DNA of 64,000 nucleotides from Phaeotremella fagi (taxonomy: Eukaryota > Basidiomycota > Tremellomycetes > Tremellales > Phaeotremellaceae), in assembly GCA_001599715.1 (NCBI GenBank), contig BCHU01000014.1, positions 372,001 to 436,000 on the forward strand. Direction: 5' to 3'. Each line of letters opens with the position of its first letter. Position 1 is the stretch's first letter. The translations under genes were made by a program, and so were the position numbers. Positions 34,526-47,007 of the stretch are shown one piece after another. Below the pieces are notes generated by a model. That model was given only the letters and a program-made list of their open reading frames with translations, searched no databases and had not been told where the DNA came from.

Positions 34526-36422
34526 CTATCCAAATCGTGGCCTAAAACACCAATCAGTCAAACACGACCCCAAAACTAAAGGCAACCTACCAAATCCCAT
34601 CATCCTGAAACCCTCTAGCTATACCCCTCAACTCCTCAATTTCAACTTTCGGTTTGAGAGGTTTGAAACCTAGTAGTTTCTTCGCTTTACTTCCATCTAG
34701 ACAGATTGCCATTTCTAATGGCAAACATTTTCAGCTATTGGAAAACTACATTGTAGAGTTGGGACGACAGACTTACTTCTGAAAGCGTGTACGTCCAGGA
34801 AAGGTGAGATTGGACTTGAATCGATTGGTGGATTTGAAGTTGTGAGCATTTTTGACCAGGCTTCGACGTGCTTTTATATGTGTTAGCTAGTGTATCGTAT
34901 CTGAAGAAGCTAGCTAACCATTTCATTGACATCATCAACCATTTCGGCGAAATCAGTCTATGTAAAATCAATTAGTCAACATACAACATCCACCCACTCC
35001 ATCACCTACCTTAGCAAACTGTTGAACCAAAGTAGCAACCGTCGAATTCAAAAATCCATATTTAATCCCCCAGACCTCAGCAACAGCTCTAGCCAATTTC
35101 TCCTGTGTAGAATCGTTATCATCAACAACGTTGAAAAGTGGGACACTGATCTTGACAGATTCTTTGATAACAGTATCAACCGATTTCCAAGATTCGTTCA
35201 AACTGTTTCTTTTCGATGTTGAAAACGCTGATGTTGATGGTGCAGGGAAAGTGAACGGGATATCAACACTGCTTTCTTTGATGATTTTGTCTCTTGGATT
35301 TTGGAGGAGATAGAGTGAGAGAAGGTAGAGTGCTTGTGAGATGTCTATCGTGTGGACTGTGTTGATACGTAAATCCGAACTGAAGTATATTTGATTATTA
35401 GTCGATTATGTTCTATCAAGAGGATGAAAATGACCCACTTATAAAGAAACTTCATCTCCTCCTTCAAAAACCAATAAACATGACCAGCAACCAATCTCGG
35501 AACGATCTCCCCTTCAAAACTCCCAGGTCCATACCAAGCTCCACACCTAATCACACCAAAATTCAACCCTTCAACAGCCCCTATCCCACGTAAAGTCTCA
35601 TGCCACCATTTACCCCTTATTCCATCAGGTTTCAATTTGTCTTGATCGGTTTCACGGTATCCTGAGGACGAGGACGATTTCATCTCGTAGAATGGGAAGG
35701 TTAGTCTGATGTATGATTTTGGTTTTTGGTCTTTGGGGAGGGAGGCGGCTGATTTGGCTAGATTTAGGGCTTGTTGGTATGTGTTGGATATTTGGATCTA
35801 GGGAGGTCATAAGATTGGTTTACAATTTTTGAGTTGTTCTAACACTCACCAATTCGGGTTTATCAAATCCTATATCTCCAGATAAATCATAAACAACATC
35901 GAAACTCGTCCAACCCGTCTGAACCCCGTTCATTTCAGAAGGGGGTGTAAACAGCTCCACATGTTTTTCGATATTCCCCAGATTGACTTGTTTGTATTCT
36001 AACAAAGTTTGAGGGGAGTTGAGTAGAGTGAGAAATGGTTTATCGATGTATCTAGTGTTATGTTTAGGATCAGCGTTGGCAATTAAGAATGTACTTTCAG
36101 AGGTGTAGATTCTTACGTTGTTGGAGGGTTGACGGAGAATTTATCAGCTGTGGGGTGGGTAGGTTAACATGGCGAGATATCCAACTATCACCTACCTAAT
36201 CGAACGAACTAACAGTGATCATCAGCACACAACATTATTGAGCGATATTCAATCCAACCTACCGAAGCTAACTTGACCTCCCCTTCGAGAAGGTATTTCG
36301 AAAGTGTCCTAGCGACAGTAGTCGTCCCCCCTAAAGTAGGACTTAGAATTCAGATCTCAAGGACAAGAGACTGACTTGCCTAAGATTAAAACCACTAACG
36401 GAGAGGATGGTTTTGTAGACAT
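34526..36422 (-). CDS. Extended SDR / NAD-dependent epimerase-like protein
   Basis: Eleven exons (minus): 36380-36422, 36263-36330, 36196-36208, 36117-36147, 35850-36051, 35439-35797, 35010-35379, 34919-34957, 34777-34870, 34591-34714, 34526-34541; 1359 nt, 452 aa. The N-terminal Rossmann motif is VLILGGTTTVARTLSKYLL, split by intron 1. FDVVYDLSGDIGFDKPEL, a Tyr-x3-Lys region (GYRETDQDKLKPDG), GVIRCGAWYGPGSFEGEIVP and VHTIDISQALYLL follow the extended-SDR pattern. The C-terminus (GSKAKKLLGFKPLKPKVEIE) resembles epimerase ends. Intron 1 has a GC donor (GCAAGT) with a normal AG acceptor; exon 3 is 13 nt. The substrate is unknown, and the catalytic Tyr/Lys assignment is tentative. Confidence 0.82.
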
Positions 36423-37232
36423 TTGAAAGCTACGAATGGAATGTGTTTGACGATGACACTCAAACGTGGGGACCAAGATGATACGGTATGAAGATAACGA
36501 TTCGTCGTGTGGATATACTTGAGATGGTGTATATTCTTATCTGATATACGTCGATTATATTATAATAAAAATGAAAAGTAAAAGTAAAACAACAAGATAG
36601 TTGCTATGGTCGTTAGTTGGTTCTTTTTTCAACGCTTGGATCTATTCCTACTTCATCTTGGACCACCTCCACATTAGGACCATTCAACGTAAACTCAAAG
36701 TCTCCTGTCTAGATTATTCAACAATATCATCAATCTGCTCCGTTAATCAACTCATCAGATGCGTTCTTCCTTCTCAATTCGATGGACCACGAAACGTATG
36801 TGCTCTGTAATGCAACAAATCCCTCAGCGCTATAGAACCCCTTCAGTCATTCTGCGTTCTGGAGAAACACAAGCCCGCAACTTCATTCCCATCCTCCTAT
36901 CCATTTTAAATTTCTATTGCATTGTTTCCTATTACACTACAATAACAAATTTCTTTTTTCGTATGTGTTATGATCCGACATCTCCTCAGAACTCCAGTTT
37001 GACCAGTTTAGTGGTGACCGTTCTTGTGGTGTTTGAGATGCACTATTGGAGCGGAAGTTGAAATTGGGTTTGTTGATAAACGAGAGAGTAGTTGGTGAAT
37101 AATCAAGCAAGTGAATTTTATCCAATCCAATAGGAAAGACAAAGTAGGTAGAGTTGAAGATCCAAATGAATCGATTTGAAATAGACAAGAAAGAGAGAAA
37201 GAAAACATTTCGTCAATATTCATCCATCTATA
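36423..37232. other. Intergenic, no recognised feature
   Basis: About 810 bp upstream of the SDR gene and downstream of ATP17. Short plus-strand frames of 70-100 codons (36.6-37.06 kb) look like chance. It holds the SDR promoter. Confidence 0.5.
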
Positions 37233-37818
37233 CTAAAGGGGGCTATACGCACTGTTGTAATCGATTGTGTATCCTACACCGAAAAGGATGAAGATAGTAG
37301 CGAGGATTGGTGCACTAAATTGGTATAAGTAGAGAACTTAATGTGGTCCCCAATAACCCATCCAAAATCTTCAACATCTTCAATAAACCCAATCGATTCA
37401 AACTACCCCATAACCCTTCACATCCATCTTCGATACAACTTCAAAACAACCAATGACTGAAATGCCCCACTTACCCGCTAGCATTCTTTCCTTCGAAATA
37501 ACGACCTCTCAAACCACCAGGTTGTTCAGAAGCTGGTTTAGGACCTTTAGGTAATTTCGAGTAGAAATCGATAACTTGGGCTGTACGAGCTGAAGTAGTT
37601 CCAGAAGACTATGGGTGTAGATAGTGCCGTATTGTTTTAGATATTGTATGTACGAAGTTGTTTTGATGATGAAGAGAGGATAAGCAGTTTAGTCAGTATT
37701 TGTTAACACCTTGTAGGTTATTTTTGAATTAGGACAAGATACGCACGACAGCACCTGGAGTAGCGATTTTTGGTGGGATGAGACCAGTGAGTGAACGTCT
37801 GACTGCTGAGGAGAACAT
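37233..37818 (-). CDS. ATP17: Mitochondrial F1Fo ATP synthase subunit f
   Basis: Exons (minus) 37747-37818, 37475-37608, 37233-37314; 288 nt, 95 aa. Subunit f is a small Fo membrane subunit. The conserved pattern is LIPPKIATP near the N-terminus, VIDFYSKLPKGP, and RGRYFEGKNASGAPIL before a single membrane span (LATIFILFGVGYTIDY). Introns of 138 and 160 nt are long for this genome. The protein ends DYNSAYSPL, without the His-rich tail of yeast Atp17. Divergent from GGC1 across a 326-bp promoter. Confidence 0.88.
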
Positions 37819-38144
37819 TGTGGGGGAGTAGGTGGGTGGGTGAGTTGTGAGGAGTGAGAGAATAAAAAGAGGAAGAGAAGGAGAATATGTTAACGTAGAT
37901 ACAACGGGCGGAGAGGGAGCAACACCACTCAAATGTATAACACCGTTAATTCCCGACATGTGGCATTGTACTCTCTCAACGGACGGAATCAAATCTCCCC
38001 ATGATTGGATGATAGCGTGCCTGAAAGAATGCTATGATTTTTTGATTTGATTTCACTGTGGTTTTGATTTTGACCGAAGCTTCATTTTCTCTTTTCTTTT
38101 TAGATCTTCTCATTCATCTTATTACTCACCCTCACACCACCACA
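37819..38144. promoter_or_regulatory. Shared divergent promoter ATP17 / GGC1
   Basis: 326 bp between two divergent genes for inner-membrane mitochondrial proteins. Co-regulation is plausible; no specific site was identified. Confidence 0.45.
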
Positions 38145-39405
38145 ATGTCACCTTCTGATTTCACAGGAAAGAGAGAATCTGGTACAGCCAGAATTCTAGG
38201 TTCAGGTGCTTCAGGTGAGTTTGGTTAACGATTTCAACAAATCTCATATCTAACCCAAACTTCTATTTCAGGTGTCGCCGAGCTACTAGTCTTTCATCCA
38301 GTAGTAAGTCCCCTCCCAACCCAACAAACCAAACGACAACTAACGCAACACAGGACACAGTAGCCAAAAGATTAATGTCCAACAAAACCAAAATAACCCC
38401 ATCTCAACTCAACACCATCATCTTCAGATCAGCAGCCCAAGCTACCATCCCTCAAAAATTCATCTCGTTGTTCCCAGGATTGGGATACGCCGCTGGTTAC
38501 AAAATCGCTCAAAGAGTTTATAAATTCGGTGGCCAACCTTGGTTCAGAGATCTAATCGATAAAAACGCTGGTGACAGTTTCAGGGATTCTTTCGGTAAGA
38601 AATGGGGTGGGATGATGATGCATGCTACCGCTGGAAGGTGAGTTATTACAGCGTAACAGAGAGTTGTGTAGTTGACGAATGAATCCAGTTTGACCGGTAT
38701 CGGAGAAGTCGTTCTACTTCCTCTTGACGTTCTTAAAATCAAAATGCAAACTAATCCAGACGCCGTTCGTGGACGTGGGATCTTTAAGTTAATCTCTGAT
38801 GAAGGTGTCGGTTCTTTGTACAGAGGTTGGGGTTGGACTATGGCACGTAACGCACCTGGAAGTTTTGCTGTATGTCGGGAATGGTTCTTATAAATTGATT
38901 TTTACTAATCTCTAGTAGCTCTTCGGTGGTTCAGCTTTGGCTAAGGAGTTCATCTTCGGTCTCTCCGACTATTCATCTGCTACATGGGGACAAAGTTAGT
39001 TTTTAAATCATCAACCGTAGGATTCTAACTAACACATTCCAGACTTCGTTGCATCGATAGCAGGAGCCGTTGCCTCAATCACAGTCGCCGCACCATTAGA
39101 CGTCGTCAAGACACGTATCCAAAATGCCAACTTCAACTCCCAAGTTGGAGGTATGACAATCATCAGAGAAATGGTTAGAACCGAAGGAATGGGATCATTC
39201 TTCAAAGGATTAACGCCAAAGGTGGGTGGATGATGAGCTTGTTCAGGATAACCCACTAACCCATTTTCAGATCTTGGTCGTCGGTCCAAAACTCGTCTTC
39301 TCATACACTCTTGCTCAAAGTTTGATCCCCTTCTTTGGCAAATACGGTAAGTCTAGAATATTTCTGTTCAAGACTGAAACTAACCTATCCAAATTTCTAG
39401 TATAA
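38145..39405 (+). CDS. GGC1: Mitochondrial GTP/GDP carrier
   Basis: Exons 38145-38214, 38272-38303, 38354-38637, 38689-38869, 38919-38994, 39043-39221, 39271-39346, 39401-39405; 903 nt, 300 aa, the length of yeast Ggc1. It exchanges GTP and GDP across the inner membrane and affects mitochondrial iron. Carrier signatures: FHPVDTVAKRLMSN, LLPLDVLKIKMQTNP, APLDVVKTRIQN. Ggc1-specific blocks: FPGLGYAAGYKIAQRVYKFG, GWGWTMARNAPGSFALFGG, FFKGLTPKILVVGPKLVFSY. The last coding exon is five bases (TA plus the stop TAA). The last intron (54 nt) is open in frame, so its retention keeps the same stop and adds 18 residues. Confidence 0.95.
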
Positions 39406-39928
39406 ACCCAAAATCATTGATCTAGATTTATAGATTAGACCTGGCCTTTCCTTCATTTGGAAAACAATATAATATACCATAACGAAACGAATGATACGCA
39501 CTACTCGCTTGATTGATATTTTCGTGACTTCTCCTTGATGTTGATGTTTTCTCTTTAGGAATTAGAATTAGATTTTTTTTCGACTTTTTCCGGTTTTACC
39601 ATTTTTATACTTACTGGTTTCTTTGTTTACTTTTACTTTATCTTTTTGTTCAGGTTTCAATTGATAGTACTATCTCCTAGCTCCTCTCATGCAACTTCAA
39701 GTGATCACAATGTGTGCATGTTATGTATATGTTTGTGATGCTTAGTAATAACCAGTAATCAAACTTCTCGTTGGTGGTAATCGTAAGATACCTTTCCACC
39801 GCCACCAAATGCGCGTTACCTCTTCGCTTGGACCTTAAACCCCAAAACTGCTCAGCAACTCTCGTACCATTTACTTTCAACTTTCAACAACAACCTATAA
39901 AACACATAAAACAAACAACAACATCTAT
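39406..39928. promoter_or_regulatory. Region upstream of ERG10
   Basis: About 520 bp between GGC1 and ERG10 on the same strand; T-rich GGC1 3' region then the ERG10 promoter. No clear element recognised. Confidence 0.45.
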
Positions 39929-41427
<1,499 letters not shown>

Positions 41428-41563
41428 GCGGGAGGGTAGTGATTTCATATCAGTATAGGTTTTTATGCATTAGTAACATGACGGAAGCATTTTTTATGTT
41501 GGCTTAAAGGTGTTTTTGAAAAAAGTTAACAACCTATTTCTTATTTTCTTCGAATCAAACAAA

Positions 41564-42159
41564 ATGCAAATCAGGATACCATTAAACCGTTCATTCAAAT
41601 TCCAAAGAATACCCCCGACCCCATCCCCAGCCATACCAATTACACTATCGAAAACACCCAGGACATATGGCGAATACACGATCCAAAGAACTTCCAACGG
41701 TTCTTTACCAGTTTATTCGGAGGTTAGGAATGGAGGTGGATGGAAGACTGTGATTCGGAAAGTTGATGTGAGTTCGTGTTTTGGAATGGGTGGTTGTTGA
41801 AGGGGAGCTAACTGGATTGGAATGTAGGGTGATGTTCATGTAAGTTTTCTACTACTTTTCAAATATATCTTTCTTTTGGTATAAAGGATTATCCAAAGAA
41901 TAATCTATCAATCAATTTCCATACTCTGGAATTCCAATAAAGAAAAAAAAAAATAGATTTCTGTCTCCATTACTTCGACCCAAACTAACACCCCGACCAG
42001 TCACTCGAATCCCAAATCCAATCCCACCTATCAGACCTATCTTTGAACCCATTAAAACCCGCTCCAAAGGTTAGTGTGAAACCTTCAAACAGACATTTGG
42101 TGATCAGCGGGAAATGGGTTGATGAGGTTAAAGAATATTTGGAAGCACGGGGATTTTGA
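41564..42159 (+). CDS. IMG2: Mitochondrial ribosomal protein mL49 (Img2)
   Basis: Exons 41564-41767, 41828-41839, 42001-42159; 375 nt, 124 aa. A large-subunit mitoribosome protein. Family core: YTIQRTSNGSLPVYSEVRNG, TVIRKVDGDVHSLESQI and HLVISGKWVDEVKEYLEARGF. Exon 2 is 12 nt (GDVH), needed for the conserved K-V-x-GD motif. Tandem with ERG10, only 136 bp downstream. A poly-A tract of 11 lies in intron 2. Confidence 0.9.
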
Positions 42160-42485
42160 GAGGGTTTTGGTTCTGTTGGGGTTATGTATTAATTGATGTA
42201 TTGATTAACCTTTTTTTCATTGTTCGACTTGAGGTCGAATTTGTTGGGTAGACCGTTTACTTTCTTTGTCGAGAATCTTGACGATCTTGCGAACAATTTT
42301 TTCTTATGCCTAGTTCACTGTGAGAGAGACCTGCTACAGTGCAATAAAGTATAGAGTATGCATATGAATCTCCGTCTTTGAAAACCAAAGAATCCTAAAA
42401 TCTAAATATACATCCAAAACGCCGTACTCATACAATCCCATCCATCCGATCAAACAGAAAAAAGACATTTACTTCGAACTAAGAA
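42160..42485. terminator. Convergent 3' region mL49 / coiled-coil gene
   Basis: 326 bp between two convergent stops; both 3' ends must be made here. Nothing else recognised. Confidence 0.4.
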
Positions 42486-44390
42486 TCAAAGACCGACAGT
42501 CTCCAAATTCGAATGGCTTTCCTCTTCTACTTCAGAATGGTCGTTCTTCGATAAACCCAAACCTTCCGATTCGACTTGACCCCCACCCCTAACGTCAGAC
42601 GTCGACTTCGTCTCCGTCTCCTCCTGTTCGATTTTAGGACTGTCATCAGGAGTTTCAACTTGTGATTCCAATGTTGAAATCGTAGTTCCAGGAGTTGGTT
42701 CACTTGTTCGTCTTTCCTCATCGACCGTTGGTTCAGGTTCATGTTCACCTTCAACTTCAGCTTCATGCTCATGCTCATGATCATGTTCGAATTCCCTAGC
42801 AGCAGCCAATCTGTTCTTCTCCTCAATCTCCCTTTCCATCTCACTATCATCCATAGGTGAGGGTTCAAGCGATTGATCGTTTGGTGGTGGATTCGGTAAC
42901 TCCTTATCCTCTTTCACTGAAGGTTGAACAGTCGATCTAGAGAAGAACGAAGATAATTTCCTTGAATTACTTGGTGCAGATGGTGAGAGAAGTGAATTCG
43001 AGGTCGAGGCGGGGATCGGATTCGTGTTGGAAGGTGTACCAGGAGCGACTGATTTTGTCCATGACGATACGAAACTGGCTAAAGGTGTTGAAGTCGTTGG
43101 TGGAAGATTTAGATTTTCGATGGGTAATTCACCGTTGGAAGACATGGGAGATTTAGTTTGTTGACTGATCGAACGGTTGTTCGTCGGTGGTGACATTGGG
43201 ACCTGTGGTGTGGAAGACGGTTCGACGTTGGTTGAATTTGCAGGACTAGATTGTCCCTTCCATAAACGTAAACCACCCCAACTGGTTTTGGTCGCAACCG
43301 GTTTCTCCTCTTCTTCAGGTTCACGATCAGTAGGTAAAGGAGGTAACCTGATCCCTTTCAACAATTCCTTCGTCGCCAAATCATCTTCACCAATTTCATC
43401 ACCATCGTTTCCACCGTTACCAGAAGCAATGAATTCTCTGAGGGCTTTTAAACAGATTTCAGAAGCTTGACGAGCTTCTTCAGATTCAGATAATTTAATT
43501 TTAACTTTCTCCAATTCGATTTTCAGATTGGAAGCCTCTTCAGCAGCAGCTGCGCCAGCTGCCACGACGTCGATTTCGGAATGATGATGAGAATGAGCAG
43601 TTGATGAACCAGATTGTCGTCTCTGTTGACGAGTAACAGCTAGATCCTCGAAGAATGAATTACCACTGTAACCGGATGTCGTTGTTGACTGTAAACTTGG
43701 ACTGGTAGCCCCAGGAGAAGTTGCTAGACCACCACCTAATCTTAATTCACGTAGTCCACCTGATGTTGATGATTGCGGTTCGGGGATGTTACGTGCTTGA
43801 AGCATAGATTGTCTTTTAGCTGCTCTGAGTTCAGCCAAGGATTCCGTTGTTGTCACACCATCATCTAAAGCTGATCCAGATCCAGATCCAACACCAGCAG
43901 CACCTGGGGGCATAGCACTGATCCTACGTCTATCTTGTTCCTGTTTCTGTAACTGCATCACACCACGTCGAGCAGCTTCAACCTGACTTCTCAACAATTC
44001 AACATTCTCTTCCGCGACTTCACGTCTCTTAGTCTCCTCTTTCAACTGAAGTTCAACAGCTTCCTTGGCAGCCGAAGCGAAAGCGAATCTATCTTTGAGA
44101 ACGACGTATTCTTCTTCGATCTGGGTTAACGCTTGAAGTCGAGTTGTTTGACTTGTGATTAACGTTTGGGAAGTTGCTAGTGAAGCTTTGAGTGAAGTGA
44201 TTAACGTGTCTACATCAGGTTCTTCGTTGGGATCAGGTTGAGAAGTGGTCGCTGTGGGAGTGGGGACGTCTTCATCCTCTGAATCTGATTTCTCGAATTT
44301 ACGATTGACGTTACGGTTGGGTCGAGTTATTTTTGGTGGGGAAAGATTGGAGGGCGGGAGTAGTGATTTCTCACTGATTGAGAACGGCAT
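42486..44390 (-). CDS. Coiled-coil protein, possible Sec2-type Rab GEF
   Basis: Single coding exon, 1905 nt, 634 aa, start at 44390. Residues about 60-165 form a coiled coil (VDTLITSLKASLATSQTL, LKDRFAFASAAKEAVELQLK, RREVAEENVELLRSQVEAAR) whose placement and pattern recall the Sec2/Rabin GEF domain. A second short coil lies near 290-320. The rest is Ser/Pro/Glu-rich and disordered. Sec2-type proteins activate Sec4/Rab8 in exocytosis; that assignment is inference and a plain coiled-coil scaffold is the alternative. The open frame continues upstream without ATG through a likely 5' UTR intron. Confidence 0.6.
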   Translation of the reverse strand: MPFSISEKSLLPPSNLSPPKITRPNRNVNRKFEKSDSEDEDVPTPTATTSQPDPNEEPDVDTLITSLKASLATSQTLITSQTTRLQALTQIEEEYVVLKDRFAFASAAKEAVELQLKEETKRREVAEENVELLRSQVEAARRGVMQLQKQEQDRRRISAMPPGAAGVGSGSGSALDDGVTTTESLAELRAAKRQSMLQARNIPEPQSSTSGGLRELRLGGGLATSPGATSPSLQSTTTSGYSGNSFFEDLAVTRQQRRQSGSSTAHSHHHSEIDVVAAGAAAAEEASNLKIELEKVKIKLSESEEARQASEICLKALREFIASGNGGNDGDEIGEDDLATKELLKGIRLPPLPTDREPEEEEKPVATKTSWGGLRLWKGQSSPANSTNVEPSSTPQVPMSPPTNNRSISQQTKSPMSSNGELPIENLNLPPTTSTPLASFVSSWTKSVAPGTPSNTNPIPASTSNSLLSPSAPSNSRKLSSFFSRSTVQPSVKEDKELPNPPPNDQSLEPSPMDDSEMEREIEEKNRLAAAREFEHDHEHEHEAEVEGEHEPEPTVDEERRTSEPTPGTTISTLESQVETPDDSPKIEQEETETKSTSDVRGGGQVESEGLGLSKNDHSEVEEESHSNLETVGL

Positions 44391-44408
44391 GAGTGAGGTG
44401 GTGGATTT

Positions 44409-44456
44409 CTGGAGGGGATTAGTTTCGATAAAAGTCTCTTGAATAGCTTGACTTAC
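44409..44456 (-). other. Probable 5' UTR intron of the coiled-coil gene
   Basis: On the minus strand GTAAGT at 44456-44451 and an acceptor CTCCAG ending at 44409, 48 nt, the usual intron size here. No ATG lies in the upstream exon stretch, so it would be a leader intron. Confidence 0.5.
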
Positions 44457-44950
44457 CAATCAATGAAAAGGGGGCTTTAGTTTGTTGGATGTCAGAAAAG
44501 TTGTTTATGTTGACAACGAAATTTGATCAATTCTGTTGCAGATGAAACGAACGCGTTGGGGGTGGCGATCTACGTGATAATGTTGGAAATGATTTATGGA
44601 GATGATGGTAGAAACGAAAGATGTAGATGTAGATGTAGACGCAGAGAATTATCTTATCTAAATTCTCTGTATCTTACTGAATTGGAAGCGATAGAATACA
44701 ACACAATACAATTAACCTTTGAGAATACCATACAATAACTGAATTCAACTTTTCCTTGTGCGGGAGTGGAGTGGCGCGTGCCTATCAGCAACCATGAATT
44801 AGGACTACTTCTACCAATCCAATTCTTGTGATGTGCTACTTGTAAATACAATGCATGACTTCATAATGTCTTCAACTATCCAACCCATTCCCAGATACGA
44901 GAAAAAAGTATTTCGTTTCAAGTTTCTTGAACCTCTCCCAAACCTCCACC
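44457..44950. other. Intergenic with short hexamer repeat
   Basis: About 490 bp between the coiled-coil gene and the 3' end of the Y14 gene. It carries a short GATGTA repeat near 44620-44640. No gene seen. Confidence 0.45.
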
Positions 44951-45598
44951 TCATCGTCTGCTAGGTGAATTTGATCTCTCACGTCGACGAGGTGCGTTTC
45001 CACCCTTCTTAGCTCCAGCCGGTGCTTTGGCGAATGCAAAGTCTCTATCCTTGGGTTTCAGTATATCAACTTCAAATGCGAAGAGAACGGAACCCAACTT
45101 ACGTGTTGATCTCTTTCTCCAAAAATGTCGTCCCCGTCGTACCAGCGATAGCAGCCTCCGCTTCACTCTTTGAAGCGTATTCGATTAATGCGTATCCCTA
45201 GAAGTAATGTCATTGTTAGTTTGGTGTGAAGAGATATGGAGGGGATATGACTCACCATGACATAACCACTCCGTCTGTTTAACGCCATTGAAAGATTTCT
45301 GACTTCCCCAAATTCAGCGAATAAATCTTGTAAATCCTCTTCTGTCGTTTCTTCGTTTAATCCTGTGACTATGATGATCCATCCTTCGACGGCTGTGGTG
45401 TGTGTAATACATAGCAAGAATGTACGAAGATTATTGAAGATCATTGGATGGTTTTAATTAAAGGGAATAGGATAGATCGTTGATCAGCTTGCTTCCTTGG
45501 AACAAACCCATGGGGGAGTTTTATGAGGCTGACTTACATCTAGCTGCCCAGTTTGCATCGCCGTTCTTCCCATTCGTGGACATATCAATATCGGCCAT
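44951..45598 (-). CDS. RBM8A: Exon junction complex RNA-binding protein Y14
   Basis: Exons (minus) 45538-45598, 45256-45392, 45103-45197, 44951-45044; 387 nt, 128 aa. Y14 pairs with Mago on spliced mRNA upstream of exon junctions. The RRM spans residues about 22-105: [20 protein letters not shown] (start), [43 protein letters not shown]2 is IIIVTGL; RNP1 is degenerate (GYVMGYALIEY), as in Y14 where the RRM binds protein rather than RNA. The C-terminus is basic with [12 protein letters not shown], a likely phosphorylation site cluster. Its presence fits an intron-rich genome. Confidence 0.9.
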
Positions 45599-45963
45599 TA
45601 TGATTGATTGAAATAAAGGTGATTAGAGGGTTGCAGAAAATGGATGTTGATTTTAGTTGATGTACTGGAAATTTCGTGAGATTTTTTCGATATAACTTTT
45701 CTCAATCGATGCCGCTATTATTCAGTCCTTCTAGTCGATGGTCGCGAAAAGATTGGATGGGTTTCTGATATACTTTTGTAAGAGTTGAATACGAAGAAGT
45801 AGAATAATCCAACCAGTAAAGATTATGTTATGGTATCGGCATTTCACACTTTGAATGGAATGTGGCACTTATTCAACTGACACTGAAATTCATAGTGTTA
45901 CAAGTACTAGAACTGATTCTCAACAACTACAAAGATAGTAGCGAACCACAAACAAAGGTTATC
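45599..45963. other. Intergenic: Y14 promoter and CipC-like 3' end
   Basis: 365 bp; contains the Y14 promoter on the minus strand. No further feature recognised. Confidence 0.45.
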
Positions 45964-46595
45964 CTACAAAACCTTTTGACCCTCTTTCTCATCAACATCA
46001 GCAACCTCGAGTTCGTGACTCTCGTAAACCCCAGATTCTCGAAGAGCACGCTTGGCGTCTTTAGTAACTTGTCTTTGAGCTTCGACGGCGAACGTCTCTT
46101 TCTCAGCTTGAGAGGCTGGTGTCGTGGTGTGTCAGTACGTCATCATCTGCGTACAAAGGGATGGACTCACCGAATGGAAGACCTTTCTCTTCGATGAGTT
46201 TAACAGCCATACCAGCAGCTAAACCTGCGATGATCTATTCTCTTCGAGTTAGTATAGATGGCAATGGAGATATAAGATGCCACTCACCTCTTTAGCCTTT
46301 GAATGAGCGGGTTTCTCTCCCTTGCTGATTTCGTGGTTTTCGAAAGCTTTAACAGCTTCGTAAGCGGCGGCTGCACCGACTGCTTCGTGGGTGAAGTGAG
46401 CTTTCTTCTCGACAGGAGTTGAAGCGTCGATAGCGAGGAACTCGTCGCGTTGAGCGGAGATTGGGGAGGAGGTAGGTGAGGTTGAGTGGAGGTTGTGAAG
46501 TTTAGCTTTGATTTCTGTGGTGAAGTGTTTGTTAGTTACAATACCTTAGTGTGGTTGTAATAGAGTTGTAGCTTACTGTCAACGAATGAAGCCAT
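45964..46595 (-). CDS. CipC-like / DUF3759 stress-associated protein
   Basis: Exons (minus) 46577-46595, 46288-46514, 46171-46234, 45964-46115; 462 nt, 153 aa. CipC-type proteins are small cytosolic fungal proteins induced by antibiotics and stress; molecular role unknown. Core: KKAHFTHEAVGAAAAYEAVK, FENHEISKGEKPAHSKAKEI, IIAGLAAGMAVKLIEEKGLP and an Ala/Gln/Glu-rich helix after it. Exon 1 is 19 nt of coding sequence. No signal peptide. Confidence 0.82.
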
Positions 46596-47007
46596 TGTTA
46601 GATTATCTAGTTTGATTTATTTGGTTGTTAAGTGAAAGTGAATGTGGGATAAAGAAACGAGTATGCTCCAACAACTTGGTTACTTATACATCTACTGCAC
46701 CACCTGCCTCGTGTTTAGCACTCCTTTTTACTCCGTCATACGTCGTCATTCTACGTCGTCACAACACCATCAAAGTGAGATCAATGCATACACCACTGCT
46801 TTGATTGGATTGACGTCAGATCCGTGTACTCGAGAAGATGAAACACTGAAGGTCATTGGTGTGGCGGTGGCAGTGGCGGTGGCAGTGGTATTCTGTTCTT
46901 GTCTGGTAATCATTCTCATAACTGTATGCATCACTCTATATCTAATTCGAATCCAATCTATCATCTAAAACGTGTAAATGGAGATAACACACTTCCACTC
47001 GTCACCC
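46596..47007. other. CipC-like promoter region with GTGGCG repeats
   Basis: 412 bp between the CipC-like start and the 3' end of the permease. A 12-bp unit (GTGGCGGTGGCA) is repeated about 2.5 times near 46860-46890. It includes the CipC-like promoter on the minus strand. Confidence 0.5.

Noticed and set aside
36601..37061. Plus-strand ORFs of 69 and 100 codons.
   Set aside because: Overlapping in different frames, low-information sequence, no promoter or homology evidence.
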